From NCBI RefSeq assembly GCF_026735165.1, contig NZ_JAPQES010000001.1, positions 1,364,001-1,428,000 on the forward strand: a DNA stretch of 64,000 bases. Direction: 5' to 3'. The notes under the pieces were generated by a model. That model had not been told where the DNA came from. It saw only the letters and a program-made list of their open reading frames with translations, and searched no databases. Within the stretch, counting starts at the first letter, position 1. Every line of letters begins with the position of its first letter. This DNA is from Clostridium ganghwense. GTDB taxonomy: Bacteria > Bacillota > Clostridia > Clostridiales > Clostridiaceae. Position numbers and translations under genes: made by a program. This document shows, piece by piece, positions 55,815-64,000 of this stretch.

Positions 55815-56291
55815 ATGCTTAAACTGTCATTATTAGAGTTCTTATTAAGAACCCTTTCGGAGTCCTTCTTATTTATTTTTGCAGCACATGTATTTTCTAA
55901 GAATAAAATAACTAAAAAAACTTTCTTTGTATCTAGTATTATATTAGCACTACTTACTTATTTAATAAGATTATTACCTATTCACTTTGGGGTTCATACT
56001 ATACTTTTTCTTGTAGTATATATTCTGATATGTGCATTGATAAATAAAATCGAACCTATTAAAGCAATATCTTCTGGATTGATTTCAATTATAATTTTAT
56101 ATATATGCGAATGGATTAATCTATTTATTTTAGAAAATTTATTAAACACAAGACTTGAAATAGTTTTAAAAAGTACTCTACCAAAAATTTTGTATGGTAG
56201 TCCATCCTTATTATTATTTGGATTAATACTTTCCACATTTTATATAATATTATCTAAAAAAAGAAAGGTACTTAAACATGTTTCTAATTGA
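55815..56291 (+). CDS. Membrane protein at the head of the agr cassette
   Basis: 158 residues with about five membrane helices (roughly 8-25, 35-52, 60-80, 86-112, 132-150) and almost no soluble part. ATG after AAGGAGGAACTATT. It overlaps agrB by 14 bases, so it is co-expressed. The topology resembles the sensor half of AgrC, but no kinase domain follows. It might assist peptide export or sense the peptide; neither can be shown from sequence. Confidence 0.75.
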   Translation: MLKLSLLEFLLRTLSESFLFIFAAHVFSKNKITKKTFFVSSIILALLTYLIRLLPIHFGVHTILFLVVYILICALINKIEPIKAISSGLISIIILYICEWINLFILENLLNTRLEIVLKSTLPKILYGSPSLLLFGLILSTFYIILSKKRKVLKHVSN

Positions 56292-56973
56292 AAATTTATC
56301 AAATAAATTATCCTATAAAATAGCTTCAACTTTAAAATTAGATAATGACAATCAAGAAATTATTGCCTATGGAGTTTTCTCTTTTCTTCAAACACTATGG
56401 GCTATTTTATTGATTGTATTATTTGGAATTATTTTCGATGTATTAATAGAGGCCGTGATTCTTTCTTTTACAGGGAGTTTTCTAAGAAAATATTCTGGAG
56501 GAGTTCACGCTAGTTCTCCAAATCGCTGTGCTGTAATTGGAACTATCATATTTGTAGGATTGGGCGTAATTGTAAATAAAATCAGTAATTTCATCACTTT
56601 TCAATGGGTGGTTTTAGGCGCAATATTAAGCTTTACATTTTCTTATTATACGGTTTATAAATTAGCTCCTGTTGATAGTCCTTCTAAGCCCATTGTAAAA
56701 GAAACAAAAAAACAACGTCTAAAAAGAAGTTCTATGCTGCTACTACATAGTTTAATGATAATCGTACTAGTATTATTAGGATTATATTATAAGCTAAGAG
56801 TTAAAAATTTATTGATAGTTGCCCTTTGTATGTACATTGGAACTGCATGGCAGTCCTTAACACTTACATCTAAAGGACACTTATTAGTAAAAAGCATAGA
56901 TTCTTTTTTAAAAAATATAACTACTTTTTTAAGGGGGAATAATAATGAAAAAACTAGTAAACCTAGTAGCTGA
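56278..56973 (+). CDS. agrB: AgrB-type autoinducing-peptide processing protease
   Basis: 231 residues, ATG within the previous gene. The active-site pair His77 and Cys84 lies in FLRKYSGGVHASSPNRCAVIG, matching the positions known for AgrB. About six membrane segments. It trims AgrD at its C-terminus and makes the thiolactone ring. The last 29 bases overlap agrD. Confidence 0.93.
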   Translation: MFLIENLSNKLSYKIASTLKLDNDNQEIIAYGVFSFLQTLWAILLIVLFGIIFDVLIEAVILSFTGSFLRKYSGGVHASSPNRCAVIGTIIFVGLGVIVNKISNFITFQWVVLGAILSFTFSYYTVYKLAPVDSPSKPIVKETKKQRLKRSSMLLLHSLMIIVLVLLGLYYKLRVKNLLIVALCMYIGTAWQSLTLTSKGHLLVKSIDSFLKNITTFLRGNNNEKTSKPSS

Positions 56974-57067
56974 TTTCTTCAGATTTTTTGCTTTTTCAAC
57001 ATCAGCATCAGCATGTTTCTTTAGTGCTTACCAACCTGAAGAACCAAAATGCTTAAGAGACGAATAA
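56945..57067 (+). CDS. agrD: AgrD autoinducing peptide precursor, 40 aa
   Basis: ATG after AAGGGGGAATA, in a different frame inside the end of agrB. An N-terminal amphipathic helix (MKKLVNLVADFFRFFAF), a core STSASACFFSA with Cys24, then an acidic tail YQPEEPKCLRDE. By analogy with other clostridial AgrD proteins, a five-residue ring from Cys24 to Ala28 is likely. A second Cys (36) in the tail is unusual. Too short for many gene finders. Its last codons form one arm of a perfect hairpin. Confidence 0.88.
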   Translation: MKKLVNLVADFFRFFAFSTSASACFFSAYQPEEPKCLRDE

Positions 57068-57100
57068 TGTAAAGGTCGATTTCGACCTTTACATTATTCG
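57061..57100 (+). terminator. Perfect 19-bp hairpin over the agrD stop
   Basis: CGAATAATGTAAAGGTCGA and its exact reverse complement separated by TT, then TTATAGTTTAC. T run is poor, so it may terminate, attenuate or protect the message. Confidence 0.6.
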
Positions 57101-57133
57101 TTATAGTTTACTAATTTGTTCAGGTGTGAAAAT

Positions 57134-58846
57134 ATGAATAGAATTGAAGATAACAGACAAAAAAAAGTATACGAAATTATATCTATCGTAAAACTAGCCT
57201 CATTATTATTTTGTGGAATTATAGTTTTCAAAAGTTATTTTAATAATAAACAACCTTATATTAATACAGAAAATGGTCATTTAAATATAATTTATTTAGG
57301 ACTAACTATTTGTATACTAACTTTAATTTATGCAAGTTGGTCATTTTTTTCAAAAAAAATTTTAAAAACAAAATATGTTAAATTAATAGCATATATTGAA
57401 AATTTCATTTTTATATCAATCTTTTTTACTTCAATATTTTTATCTGGTAATCATACTAGCCAGTATAAATTTTTATTTTTATTTATAATTATTACTTCAA
57501 CTATACAATTAGGTATGACACATGGAATTACAATAGCTTTTATTTCATCAATGCTATTGTTGGGTATGGATTTAATTTGTTTGCCTAATGTTGAAATAAA
57601 TCACTACTTCGAAAATGATTTAATTTTAGCAGGAGTTTTTATGTTAACAGCTTGGCCTCTAGGTCACTATGTTAATATTGAAAATGAATATAGAAAAAAT
57701 TTGGCTCATCTTGTTAATACTGATGGATTAACAGGAGTTTTTAATCATAGATTTTTTCATGAATCATTAAAAAAGCAAATTGAAATCTCTAAAAAATCAA
57801 AGCTTCCTCTCTCTATGCTCATATTAGATGTTGATTATTTTAAGCATTATAATGATCTTCAAGGACATCAGAAAGGAGATAGAGTTTTAAGTCAAATAGG
57901 AAGTATATTAAACGCAAATGCACGTAGTAAAGATATTGTTGCAAGATATGGTGGAGAAGAATTTACAGTAATTTTACCTAATACAATAGAAAAAGAAGCT
58001 ATTTTCATTGCGGAACAGATAAGATTAGCAATAGAAAATTGTAAATTTGAAGGAGAAGAAAATCAACCTAAAGGGAAACTCACTGTATCTATAGGGGTAT
58101 CTACTTTCCCAGATAAGGCAAAAAATGATATAGAACTAGTTGATAGTGCAGATGATGCCCTTTATAGAGCTAAGTTCTTTAATAAAAATAGAGTGGAAAC
58201 CTATTATTCTATTTTAGAAGAATTAAAAAGTGATATAGAAGACGAGCATATCGATTTAATTACCTCAATAAAAACATTAATTAGTGTTATTAATGCAAAG
58301 GATAAATATACCTATGGTCACAGTGAAAGAGTTGTCATGTTCTCTAAATTATTAGGAGATAAACTCCATTTGTCAGAAGATGATAAAAAACTCTTAAAAT
58401 ATGGAGCCTATATGCATGATATAGGAAAAATAAATATTCCCAAGGAAATTTTAAATAAGAAAATGCCTTTAACTAATGATGAATGGGAATTACTAAAAGA
58501 ACATCCTGTAAACGGAATAGAAATAATAAAATCTGTTGATTCTCTTAAAAATATTATTCCTTTAATTCTACATCATCATGAACGTTATGATGGAAAAGGG
58601 TATCCTTGTGAATTAAAAGGCGAAGATATTCCATATCTAGCTAGAATACTTACTGTAGTTGATAGCTTTGATGCTATGACTTCCAATAGACCTTATAATA
58701 TAGGTAAAACCTTTGATGAAGCAATTTGGGAATTAAGGAAATGTAGTTCTACTCAGTTTGATCCTAATATTGTAGAAGCTTTTATACAAGTAATAGAAGA
58801 AAATAAAGGTAATTTCGATAATAGTACTCTTTTCTCGCAAAAGTAG
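57134..58846 (+). CDS. Membrane GGDEF plus HD-GYP protein (c-di-GMP synthesis and breakdown)
   Basis: 570 residues; the ATG at 57134 follows AGGTGTGAAAAT, a TTG 18 bases earlier does not fit. Six hydrophobic helices fill about 20-185. GGDEF domain about 200-365: active motif GGEEF preceded at the right distance by the inhibitory RxxD (RSKD). HD-GYP domain about 385-560: HDIGKINIP and HHERYDGKGYP. Both catalytic sites look intact, so it may make or degrade c-di-GMP depending on signals. It follows agrD directly and may be the output of this cassette. Confidence 0.92.
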   Translation: MNRIEDNRQKKVYEIISIVKLASLLFCGIIVFKSYFNNKQPYINTENGHLNIIYLGLTICILTLIYASWSFFSKKILKTKYVKLIAYIENFIFISIFFTSIFLSGNHTSQYKFLFLFIIITSTIQLGMTHGITIAFISSMLLLGMDLICLPNVEINHYFENDLILAGVFMLTAWPLGHYVNIENEYRKNLAHLVNTDGLTGVFNHRFFHESLKKQIEISKKSKLPLSMLILDVDYFKHYNDLQGHQKGDRVLSQIGSILNANARSKDIVARYGGEEFTVILPNTIEKEAIFIAEQIRLAIENCKFEGEENQPKGKLTVSIGVSTFPDKAKNDIELVDSADDALYRAKFFNKNRVETYYSILEELKSDIEDEHIDLITSIKTLISVINAKDKYTYGHSERVVMFSKLLGDKLHLSEDDKKLLKYGAYMHDIGKINIPKEILNKKMPLTNDEWELLKEHPVNGIEIIKSVDSLKNIIPLILHHHERYDGKGYPCELKGEDIPYLARILTVVDSFDAMTSNRPYNIGKTFDEAIWELRKCSSTQFDPNIVEAFIQVIEENKGNFDNSTLFSQK

Positions 58847-58884
58847 AAAAATCCAAATAGAATTGATTTCTATTTGGATTTTTC
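58846..58884. terminator. Bidirectional terminator
   Basis: GAAAAATCCAAATAGAA and TTCTATTTGGATTTTTC pair perfectly (loop ATTGA region); serves both converging genes. Confidence 0.85.
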
Positions 58885-58886
58885 TT

Positions 58887-60557
58887 TTATTTTAAAGTTT
58901 TAAATTCATATCCTTGAGATTTTAAATATTCTATTACCTGTGGTAAAGCATCAGCAGTAGTAGTTTTAACTGGCGCATCATGCATTAGTATAATAATAGA
59001 TTTTTTATTTTTACAGCTATTTTTTAAGTTTCTCATTAATTTATCTACTGGCACTAAATATGCAGTTGTATCCCCAGTAGATGCATTCCAATCCATATCA
59101 TGATATCCTGCGTCTATTACTGCATCCTTATAAGCTTTGCTTTTTCCCATTGATCCTCCTGGGAATCTTATTAATTTAGTATTATACTCTGGAATAATAC
59201 TTTTTAAAATTCTATCCGTTTTATTGATTTCATTTACAAAAGCTGTTGGACTTGCATAAAGTTTTTTATATTGATGAGAATAAGTATGATTTCCTATGGT
59301 ATGTCCTTTTCTATACTCTTCTCTTATCAAATCCTTATTTCTCTCTGCAAATTCGCCAACTACAAAAAACGTAGCTTTAACATTATAGTCATCTAATACT
59401 TTTAAAACTCTAGTAGTTACTTTTCTCGAAGGACCATCATCAAAAGTTAAATAAGCAACTTTTCCTGTACTTTTTTTGTATGGTTGTCCAACAACTACTA
59501 ACTTGTTTATTTTATATTCACTTTCTAAGTTTTTTGTATGAATTCGTAATAAGTATATCCCTGCTTTATCAGCTTTCCATGATAACTCACCATTATATTC
59601 CTTAAAGTTAACTTTAATCTCATTATTCAATACATCATATACACTATATCTATACTCTTCTTTGGTATCGCTACTGCCCTTTAATTGTATTGCTTCTCCA
59701 ACTTTATAATTATCCTTTACTCCATTTAATTCTTTGTTTATAGTTGTTTCTTCACTTTTTAAGCAATTTATATTAAAAACAGCATATTCATCATAACCCT
59801 TTTTGTTGATAGGTGCTTTACCATCTCTTTTTATCCATAGAGATACTGTATATTTTCCCTCTGTTAACTTAGGTATAATTATCCTACAAGCACTTTGTGC
59901 ATAACAAGGTTTTGTATAGCCTTGCGTAGCTTCAAACCATTTGTTTGTATTTTTATTACAAATCCATACTCTATATTGTACATTTTCAAAACCTCTAGAT
60001 ACTATATCTAGAATTTGATTATTTTCCTCATATAATTCTGAATACTCACATATTACTTTTTCAATAGTTGGTATAGTATCTTTTTTTTCCTTGGATTTAG
60101 TCTGATCTTTTCTTTTATCATAAACCTGTCCATCATATTCTAAACAATCCATTTTAGCCGCAAAGTAATTGTCATATCCATTTTTATTTACAGGATTTTT
60201 ATCCGCTCTTTTTACCCATACAGATACTTTATATTGTCCTATATCTAAATTAGGTATTGAAACTTTATAAACTGTTTGTGCACTTAGAGGACTTGTATAT
60301 CCATTAGTGATATCTTTCCATTCATTATTTTCTATACTATATAGCCAAACTCTATACTGTACATTACCATTACCTGTTGAATAAACATTTAGAGTTTGTG
60401 TTTCTCCTTCATATAAAGGAACTTGAGCAAAAACCACATCACTAATTCTAGGCAGTTTTTCTTGTGCATATACTTTTTGATTGTTAAATGCCAAGTTTGC
60501 CAAAAAGCTTACAACTAAAATAACTACTATTAATAACTTTTTAATTATTTTTTTCAC
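58887..60557 (-). CDS. Secreted polysaccharide deacetylase with two N-terminal repeat domains
   Basis: 556 residues, GTG start after GGAGGATATTTT. Signal peptide about 1-30. Two ~90-residue repeats (about 40-140 and 165-270) share YRVW and a GYD-type motif, resembling triple-tyrosine-motif modules. NodB domain about 360-556: TFDDGP, GNHTYSH, RFPGGS, DWNAS and ILMHD give all five motifs with the metal Asp-His-His. It likely deacetylates peptidoglycan or chitin-like glycans on the surface. Confidence 0.9.
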   Translation of the reverse strand: MKKIIKKLLIVVILVVSFLANLAFNNQKVYAQEKLPRISDVVFAQVPLYEGETQTLNVYSTGNGNVQYRVWLYSIENNEWKDITNGYTSPLSAQTVYKVSIPNLDIGQYKVSVWVKRADKNPVNKNGYDNYFAAKMDCLEYDGQVYDKRKDQTKSKEKKDTIPTIEKVICEYSELYEENNQILDIVSRGFENVQYRVWICNKNTNKWFEATQGYTKPCYAQSACRIIIPKLTEGKYTVSLWIKRDGKAPINKKGYDEYAVFNINCLKSEETTINKELNGVKDNYKVGEAIQLKGSSDTKEEYRYSVYDVLNNEIKVNFKEYNGELSWKADKAGIYLLRIHTKNLESEYKINKLVVVGQPYKKSTGKVAYLTFDDGPSRKVTTRVLKVLDDYNVKATFFVVGEFAERNKDLIREEYRKGHTIGNHTYSHQYKKLYASPTAFVNEINKTDRILKSIIPEYNTKLIRFPGGSMGKSKAYKDAVIDAGYHDMDWNASTGDTTAYLVPVDKLMRNLKNSCKNKKSIIILMHDAPVKTTTADALPQVIEYLKSQGYEFKTLK

Positions 60558-60610
60558 AAAATATCCTCCATTTATACTACATATAATTAGCTAACTTAAT
60601 TTAATATATA

Positions 60611-61969
60611 TTATTGTTGAATAACTAATAAGCTTCCTCTTGGTACATTATTATAAAACCATTTGCTTTCTTCTAGAGGCATTCTTATACATCCATGTGA
60701 TGCCTTATGTCCTAATTTTGCCACTGCTGATGAAATAGGTTGTCCATTTTTAGTGCATAAAACGCTATGGAAAAGGAAGTTATTATTAAATCTTACCCAA
60801 TTATAACAAATGATAGATTTATTAGTTCCTGTTAAGAAAGAAGGTCCTCTAGATCCAATTAAATAAGTACCTTGTGGAGTTGGAGTCCAATCATTACCTG
60901 TAGAACAAACTATATTTCTTATAAGCTTACCATCTTTGAATACATAAATATGTTGATCGCTTATGTCTACTAACACAGAATAGGATTTGTTTGGTTTTAC
61001 AGTCTTTACATTCCAAGTTGGAATATATCCTGTTATTTTGTTTAGTGTCCTATAGTCAGTTGTTTCAACATAATAATAATTACCTACAGTTTTTAATATT
61101 TTTATTCCTTGAAGACTTCCGTAGATGTATCCCACAGTTCTTGAATTAGACTTAGGCTGCTGTTTTACATATATGATATTAGTTTCACTTGTATTTCCTA
61201 CTACAAGGGAATCTAACTTTGGTGCTTTAGGCCCTTTAGAAGTTACTTGCACTTTTTTAGTTGGTCTTTTAGGTTTACCTACAATTACCAACTTATATAT
61301 TTCCTCTATTTTTTCTCCACTGTTTAGCTTAATCTTAAATAAGTATATTCCATCACTGCTAGATTTCCATGAAAAACTATCCTTATACTGTGTACTATAA
61401 GACTTCACTGTCTTACTATGAAGAATATCATATATATATACGTTATATTTATATAATTCCTTACTACTTTCATTTTTTACTTCAATTGCTTCATTCTTAG
61501 AATAATTATCTTTTATACAGTCTAGCTTTATAGTAGGCTCTTGTTCATTTGATTTTAAACATTTCATTTTTGAAAGGAAATATTTATCAAACCCTTTTTT
61601 ATTTAAAGGTGCTACCCCTGCTCTTTTTACCCAGATAGATACATCATATTCTCCTTCAGTTAACTTAGGTGTCGTTACTCTCAATATTTGATTTTCACTC
61701 ACAGGACTTGTAAATCCTTTAGTTATATCCTGCCATTCACCTGTTTTTTTATTACAAATCCATACTCTATATTGTGCCTTGCTCGATGATCTAGATAATA
61801 TATCTATAGTCTGAGTATCACCTTCGCATACGTTTTTATATTCGTATACTATCTTTTCTACTTCTGGTATACTTTGTGCACCATAAGCTATGCTTGTCCT
61901 ACACGCTATAGTAAAGAAAAAACTCATAACCATAGTTATTGCAGCAAACCTCACAGATGTTCTTTTCAT
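60611..61969 (-). CDS. Secreted L,D-transpeptidase (YkuD) with N-terminal repeat and SH3-like domain
   Basis: 452 residues; ATG at 61969 after GGGTGGAGTAT. Signal peptide about 1-30, one copy of the same N-terminal module as the deacetylase (about 35-140), an SH3-like region (about 250-325), and a YkuD domain at about 330-452 with the catalytic Cys in SHGCIRMPLEE preceded by the His of FLFHSVL. It forms 3-3 crosslinks or anchors proteins in peptidoglycan. Adjacent to the deacetylase in the same direction, with only 53 bases between. Confidence 0.92.
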   Translation of the reverse strand: MKRTSVRFAAITMVMSFFFTIACRTSIAYGAQSIPEVEKIVYEYKNVCEGDTQTIDILSRSSSKAQYRVWICNKKTGEWQDITKGFTSPVSENQILRVTTPKLTEGEYDVSIWVKRAGVAPLNKKGFDKYFLSKMKCLKSNEQEPTIKLDCIKDNYSKNEAIEVKNESSKELYKYNVYIYDILHSKTVKSYSTQYKDSFSWKSSSDGIYLFKIKLNSGEKIEEIYKLVIVGKPKRPTKKVQVTSKGPKAPKLDSLVVGNTSETNIIYVKQQPKSNSRTVGYIYGSLQGIKILKTVGNYYYVETTDYRTLNKITGYIPTWNVKTVKPNKSYSVLVDISDQHIYVFKDGKLIRNIVCSTGNDWTPTPQGTYLIGSRGPSFLTGTNKSIICYNWVRFNNNFLFHSVLCTKNGQPISSAVAKLGHKASHGCIRMPLEESKWFYNNVPRGSLLVIQQ

Positions 61970-62142
61970 ATACTCCACCCCTTACTTCATGTTTTTCATA
62001 ATTTGCCATTATATTATATTATAAGATATTATGAATATTTATTGCAACAATAACAAAATACGTTTTGAAACTTATGTAAAAAATATATTTTGTATATAAG
62101 GGCATAATAAATACTACAGTCTGCACAAAGGAGAGATTCTCT

Positions 62143-63312
62143 ATGAAACAAGAGATTATAACATATTTATCAACAATAAAAGATGATATTAAAAATCTTA
62201 CAAAATATTTATATGAATATCCAGAAGAAAGCTTTTGTGAACATAAAGCCTATAATTATATAGTAAATTTACTAAAAGATAAAGAATTTGAAGTAACAGA
62301 AAACTATTTAGACATGTCTACTTCTTTTTTAGCTCAATACGGAAGTGGTCACCCAAAAATTTGTTATATTTGTGAATATGATTCTCCATGCAAAAAAGGG
62401 CATATACTAGGTACTCATTTAGTATCTTCTATATCTATTGGAGCTGCTCTAAGTCTATCAAAAGTAATTCCTAAAGCTGGCGGCGGTACTGTAATACTTT
62501 TAGGATGCCCAGGGGAATTTTTAAGTGGTTCAAAAGTAACTATGGCAAAACAAGGAATATTTGAAGATATTGATACTGTACTTATGGTTCAACCCCATAC
62601 TATAACTGCTGAAGTATGTACATCTCCAGCAATTCTTCCACTTAAAATCACATATTCATGCAATAAAGCCTCAGGATGTACTGAAAAAAGTACTTACACT
62701 GCTTTGGACGCTTGCATTTTTACTTTAAATTCAATAAATACCCTTGTTAAAGGTTTTTCTGATGAATGTTCAATTGATATGGTATCAATTAAAGGCAGCA
62801 CAATGCCTTGTATTCCATATAACACAGTAGAAACTAGCTTTTATGTTAAAGCTCCATATTTAAAAATTGCTGAAGAAATTGCTGATAAAATAAAAAAAAT
62901 TACAGCCTCTTCAAAAGATTTAATGAATATTGACTCAGTAGTAACTTTTAGTAAAGCACCTTGTGAAAATTTTGTATCTAGTAACACCTTAAGCAGAATA
63001 TTTGCCCATAATCTTAAAGAAAGTGGGATTATTGATGATGGGAACACTATAGATATTCCTTATGGATTAAGTCTTGGAAATGTAAGCCACCTTATTCCTT
63101 GTATACGTCCTTATGTATGTATTACAGAGGATAAAAGTATACAATATGCATCTGAAAACTTTGGATCAGCAACTCTTTCACCTTATGCTGAAGATAGAAT
63201 TTTAAAAGCCGCTCAAGCTCTTGCTATAACTGGACTTGACTTGATAGAAAAAGATTCTTTACTAGCAGAAGCTAAGATGGAACTTCATAAATGTATAAAT
63301 GAAAAATGCTAG
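62143..63312 (+). CDS. M20-family amidohydrolase-like protein with altered metal site
   Basis: 389 residues, ATG after AAAGGAGAGATTCT. Overall layout of the M20D/AbgB group: LTKYLYEYPEESFCEHKAYNYIVNLL, the EYD segment, an insertion dimerisation domain, and a C-terminal part. The usual metal motif GHACGHN is replaced by GHILGTHLV, and the EE pair of the catalytic loop reads CPGEFLSG. It may be inactive, or bind a metal differently. Co-substrate unknown. Confidence 0.75.
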   Translation: MKQEIITYLSTIKDDIKNLTKYLYEYPEESFCEHKAYNYIVNLLKDKEFEVTENYLDMSTSFLAQYGSGHPKICYICEYDSPCKKGHILGTHLVSSISIGAALSLSKVIPKAGGGTVILLGCPGEFLSGSKVTMAKQGIFEDIDTVLMVQPHTITAEVCTSPAILPLKITYSCNKASGCTEKSTYTALDACIFTLNSINTLVKGFSDECSIDMVSIKGSTMPCIPYNTVETSFYVKAPYLKIAEEIADKIKKITASSKDLMNIDSVVTFSKAPCENFVSSNTLSRIFAHNLKESGIIDDGNTIDIPYGLSLGNVSHLIPCIRPYVCITEDKSIQYASENFGSATLSPYAEDRILKAAQALAITGLDLIEKDSLLAEAKMELHKCINEKC

Positions 63313-63330
63313 GTATTTACACCTAGCATT
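63305..63330 (+). terminator. Terminator of the M20-like gene
   Basis: AATGCTAGGT pairs with ACCTAGCATT, followed by CTTTAGTAT. Confidence 0.65.
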
Positions 63331-63332
63331 CT

Positions 63333-63824
63333 TTAGTATACTTCTTTATTTTTTAATACATCTAATTTTTCTACTAATTTATGACTTGGTTCAAAATAGA
63401 ACCTCTTAGTACCATTGCCATTATTATATTTACAAAAATATAAATCATTATCAAAGTTTAAACACCCATACATATTACGTATTACTGCATCTAAATATAT
63501 TTTATTCTTTCCAATCTTCTCTATACATTCTATGTCCTTAACCTTAACACTAGCCATAATTTGCTGCTTATTTCCTTTTACCTTATATATTATAAATTCA
63601 TCAGCAATTATAGAATACTTATATTTTATTTTGCACATTTCAATTTGTCTTATTATTAGTATAAAAACAAAAAAAGATAATAAGCTAGTTAAATGATTCC
63701 CTACTTCATATTCACCTAAACTAAGATTTGCAATTATATCTGATACAACTATAGAAACAGTTAGCATTAGTACTATGATGAATATGCTGGAAATCTTTTT
63801 TCTTATTACTATTTCCTTATACAT
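63333..63824 (-). CDS. Two-span membrane protein of unknown function
   Basis: 163 residues, ATG after GGGGGATACCTGAT. Two membrane helices (about 12-32 and 44-61) and a soluble ~95-residue C-terminal part with alternating strands (YSIIADEFIIYKVKGNKQQIMASVKVKDIECIEKIG), suggestive of a PH-like fold. No partner gene visible. Function unknown. Confidence 0.65.
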   Translation of the reverse strand: MYKEIVIRKKISSIFIIVLMLTVSIVVSDIIANLSLGEYEVGNHLTSLLSFFVFILIIRQIEMCKIKYKYSIIADEFIIYKVKGNKQQIMASVKVKDIECIEKIGKNKIYLDAVIRNMYGCLNFDNDLYFCKYNNGNGTKRFYFEPSHKLVEKLDVLKNKEVY

Positions 63825-64000
63825 ATCAGGTATCCCCCGTAATATAATTTTTCATATAGAGATTATACTAATTTTATTAATCTGAATACAAATGCTACAA
63901 TGTCTTTATAAGTCGATTATAGCTTATTTATTATAAATAAATTGAGCTCAATCAAAAATACTTAATATTATTAGCAAAATCGCTTGATTTCTTTATATTA

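Overview
The sequence is very AT-rich and gene-dense, with strong AAGGAGG-type ribosome sites and frequent TTG/GTG starts. It carries the Firmicute block csfB-yaaO-tmk-darA-holB-ricT ... trmN6-rsmI ... abrB, an arginine deiminase pair, an agrBD pair and five methyl-accepting chemotaxis proteins. This points to a motile, spore-forming Clostridium sensu stricto. A C. botulinum group I / C. sporogenes-like organism is my inference, not something the sequence proves. I saw no rRNA, tRNA or CRISPR array.

Layout. 1-1.5 kb: a ParM-like actin cut by the window edge, divergent from a small helix-turn-helix protein. 1.9-4.7 kb: a PAS histidine kinase and a response regulator. 4.7-5.9 kb: a lone CARF plus PD-(D/E)xK protein of the Card1/Can2 (DUF1887) family with no CRISPR nearby. 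6.0-8.0 kb: two tiny basic proteins, then a PII-like protein with a cation/proton antiporter. 8.0-16.6 kb: four tandem dCache chemoreceptors, each followed by the same terminator core. 16.7-19.1 kb: an OPT transporter overlapping a PqqD/RRE-like gene. 19.4-21.5 kb: a fifth chemoreceptor. 21.7-24.0 kb: arcA-arcB. 24.2-25.1 kb: yvrJ and a DUF1836 regulator. 25.1-25.75 kb: a gene-free stretch with a dense cluster of DnaA boxes. 25.7-28.7 kb: transaldolase, a CCA-type nucleotidyltransferase, and abrB with tandem promoters and a Spo0A box.

28.9-55.6 kb. Two NlpC/P60 hydrolases lie between abrB and rsmI-trmN6. The interval between trmN6 (33.3 kb) and ricT (50.9 kb), which are near neighbours in Bacillus subtilis, holds about 17.6 kb of accessory material. 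It contains a cytidine deaminase, an integrase remnant, a SIR2-domain protein and a possible partner, repeated palindromes, an ECF sigma/anti-sigma pair, two divergent P-type ATPases with small accessory proteins and a TnpB insertion, LrgAB-type proteins and a ferredoxin. The replication and sporulation block ricT-holB-darA-tmk-yaaO-csfB follows.

55.8-64 kb. An agr cassette (membrane protein, agrB, agrD) has no agrC or agrA; instead the next gene is a membrane GGDEF/HD-GYP protein. Then come a polysaccharide deacetylase and an L,D-transpeptidase sharing an N-terminal repeat, an M20-family protein with altered metal ligands, and a small membrane protein.

Points most worth following: the DnaA-box cluster away from dnaA, the CRISPR-less Card1 homologue, the SIR2 locus in a remodelled island, the agrBD-to-c-di-GMP arrangement, the OPT-PqqD pair, and the ParM cassette.
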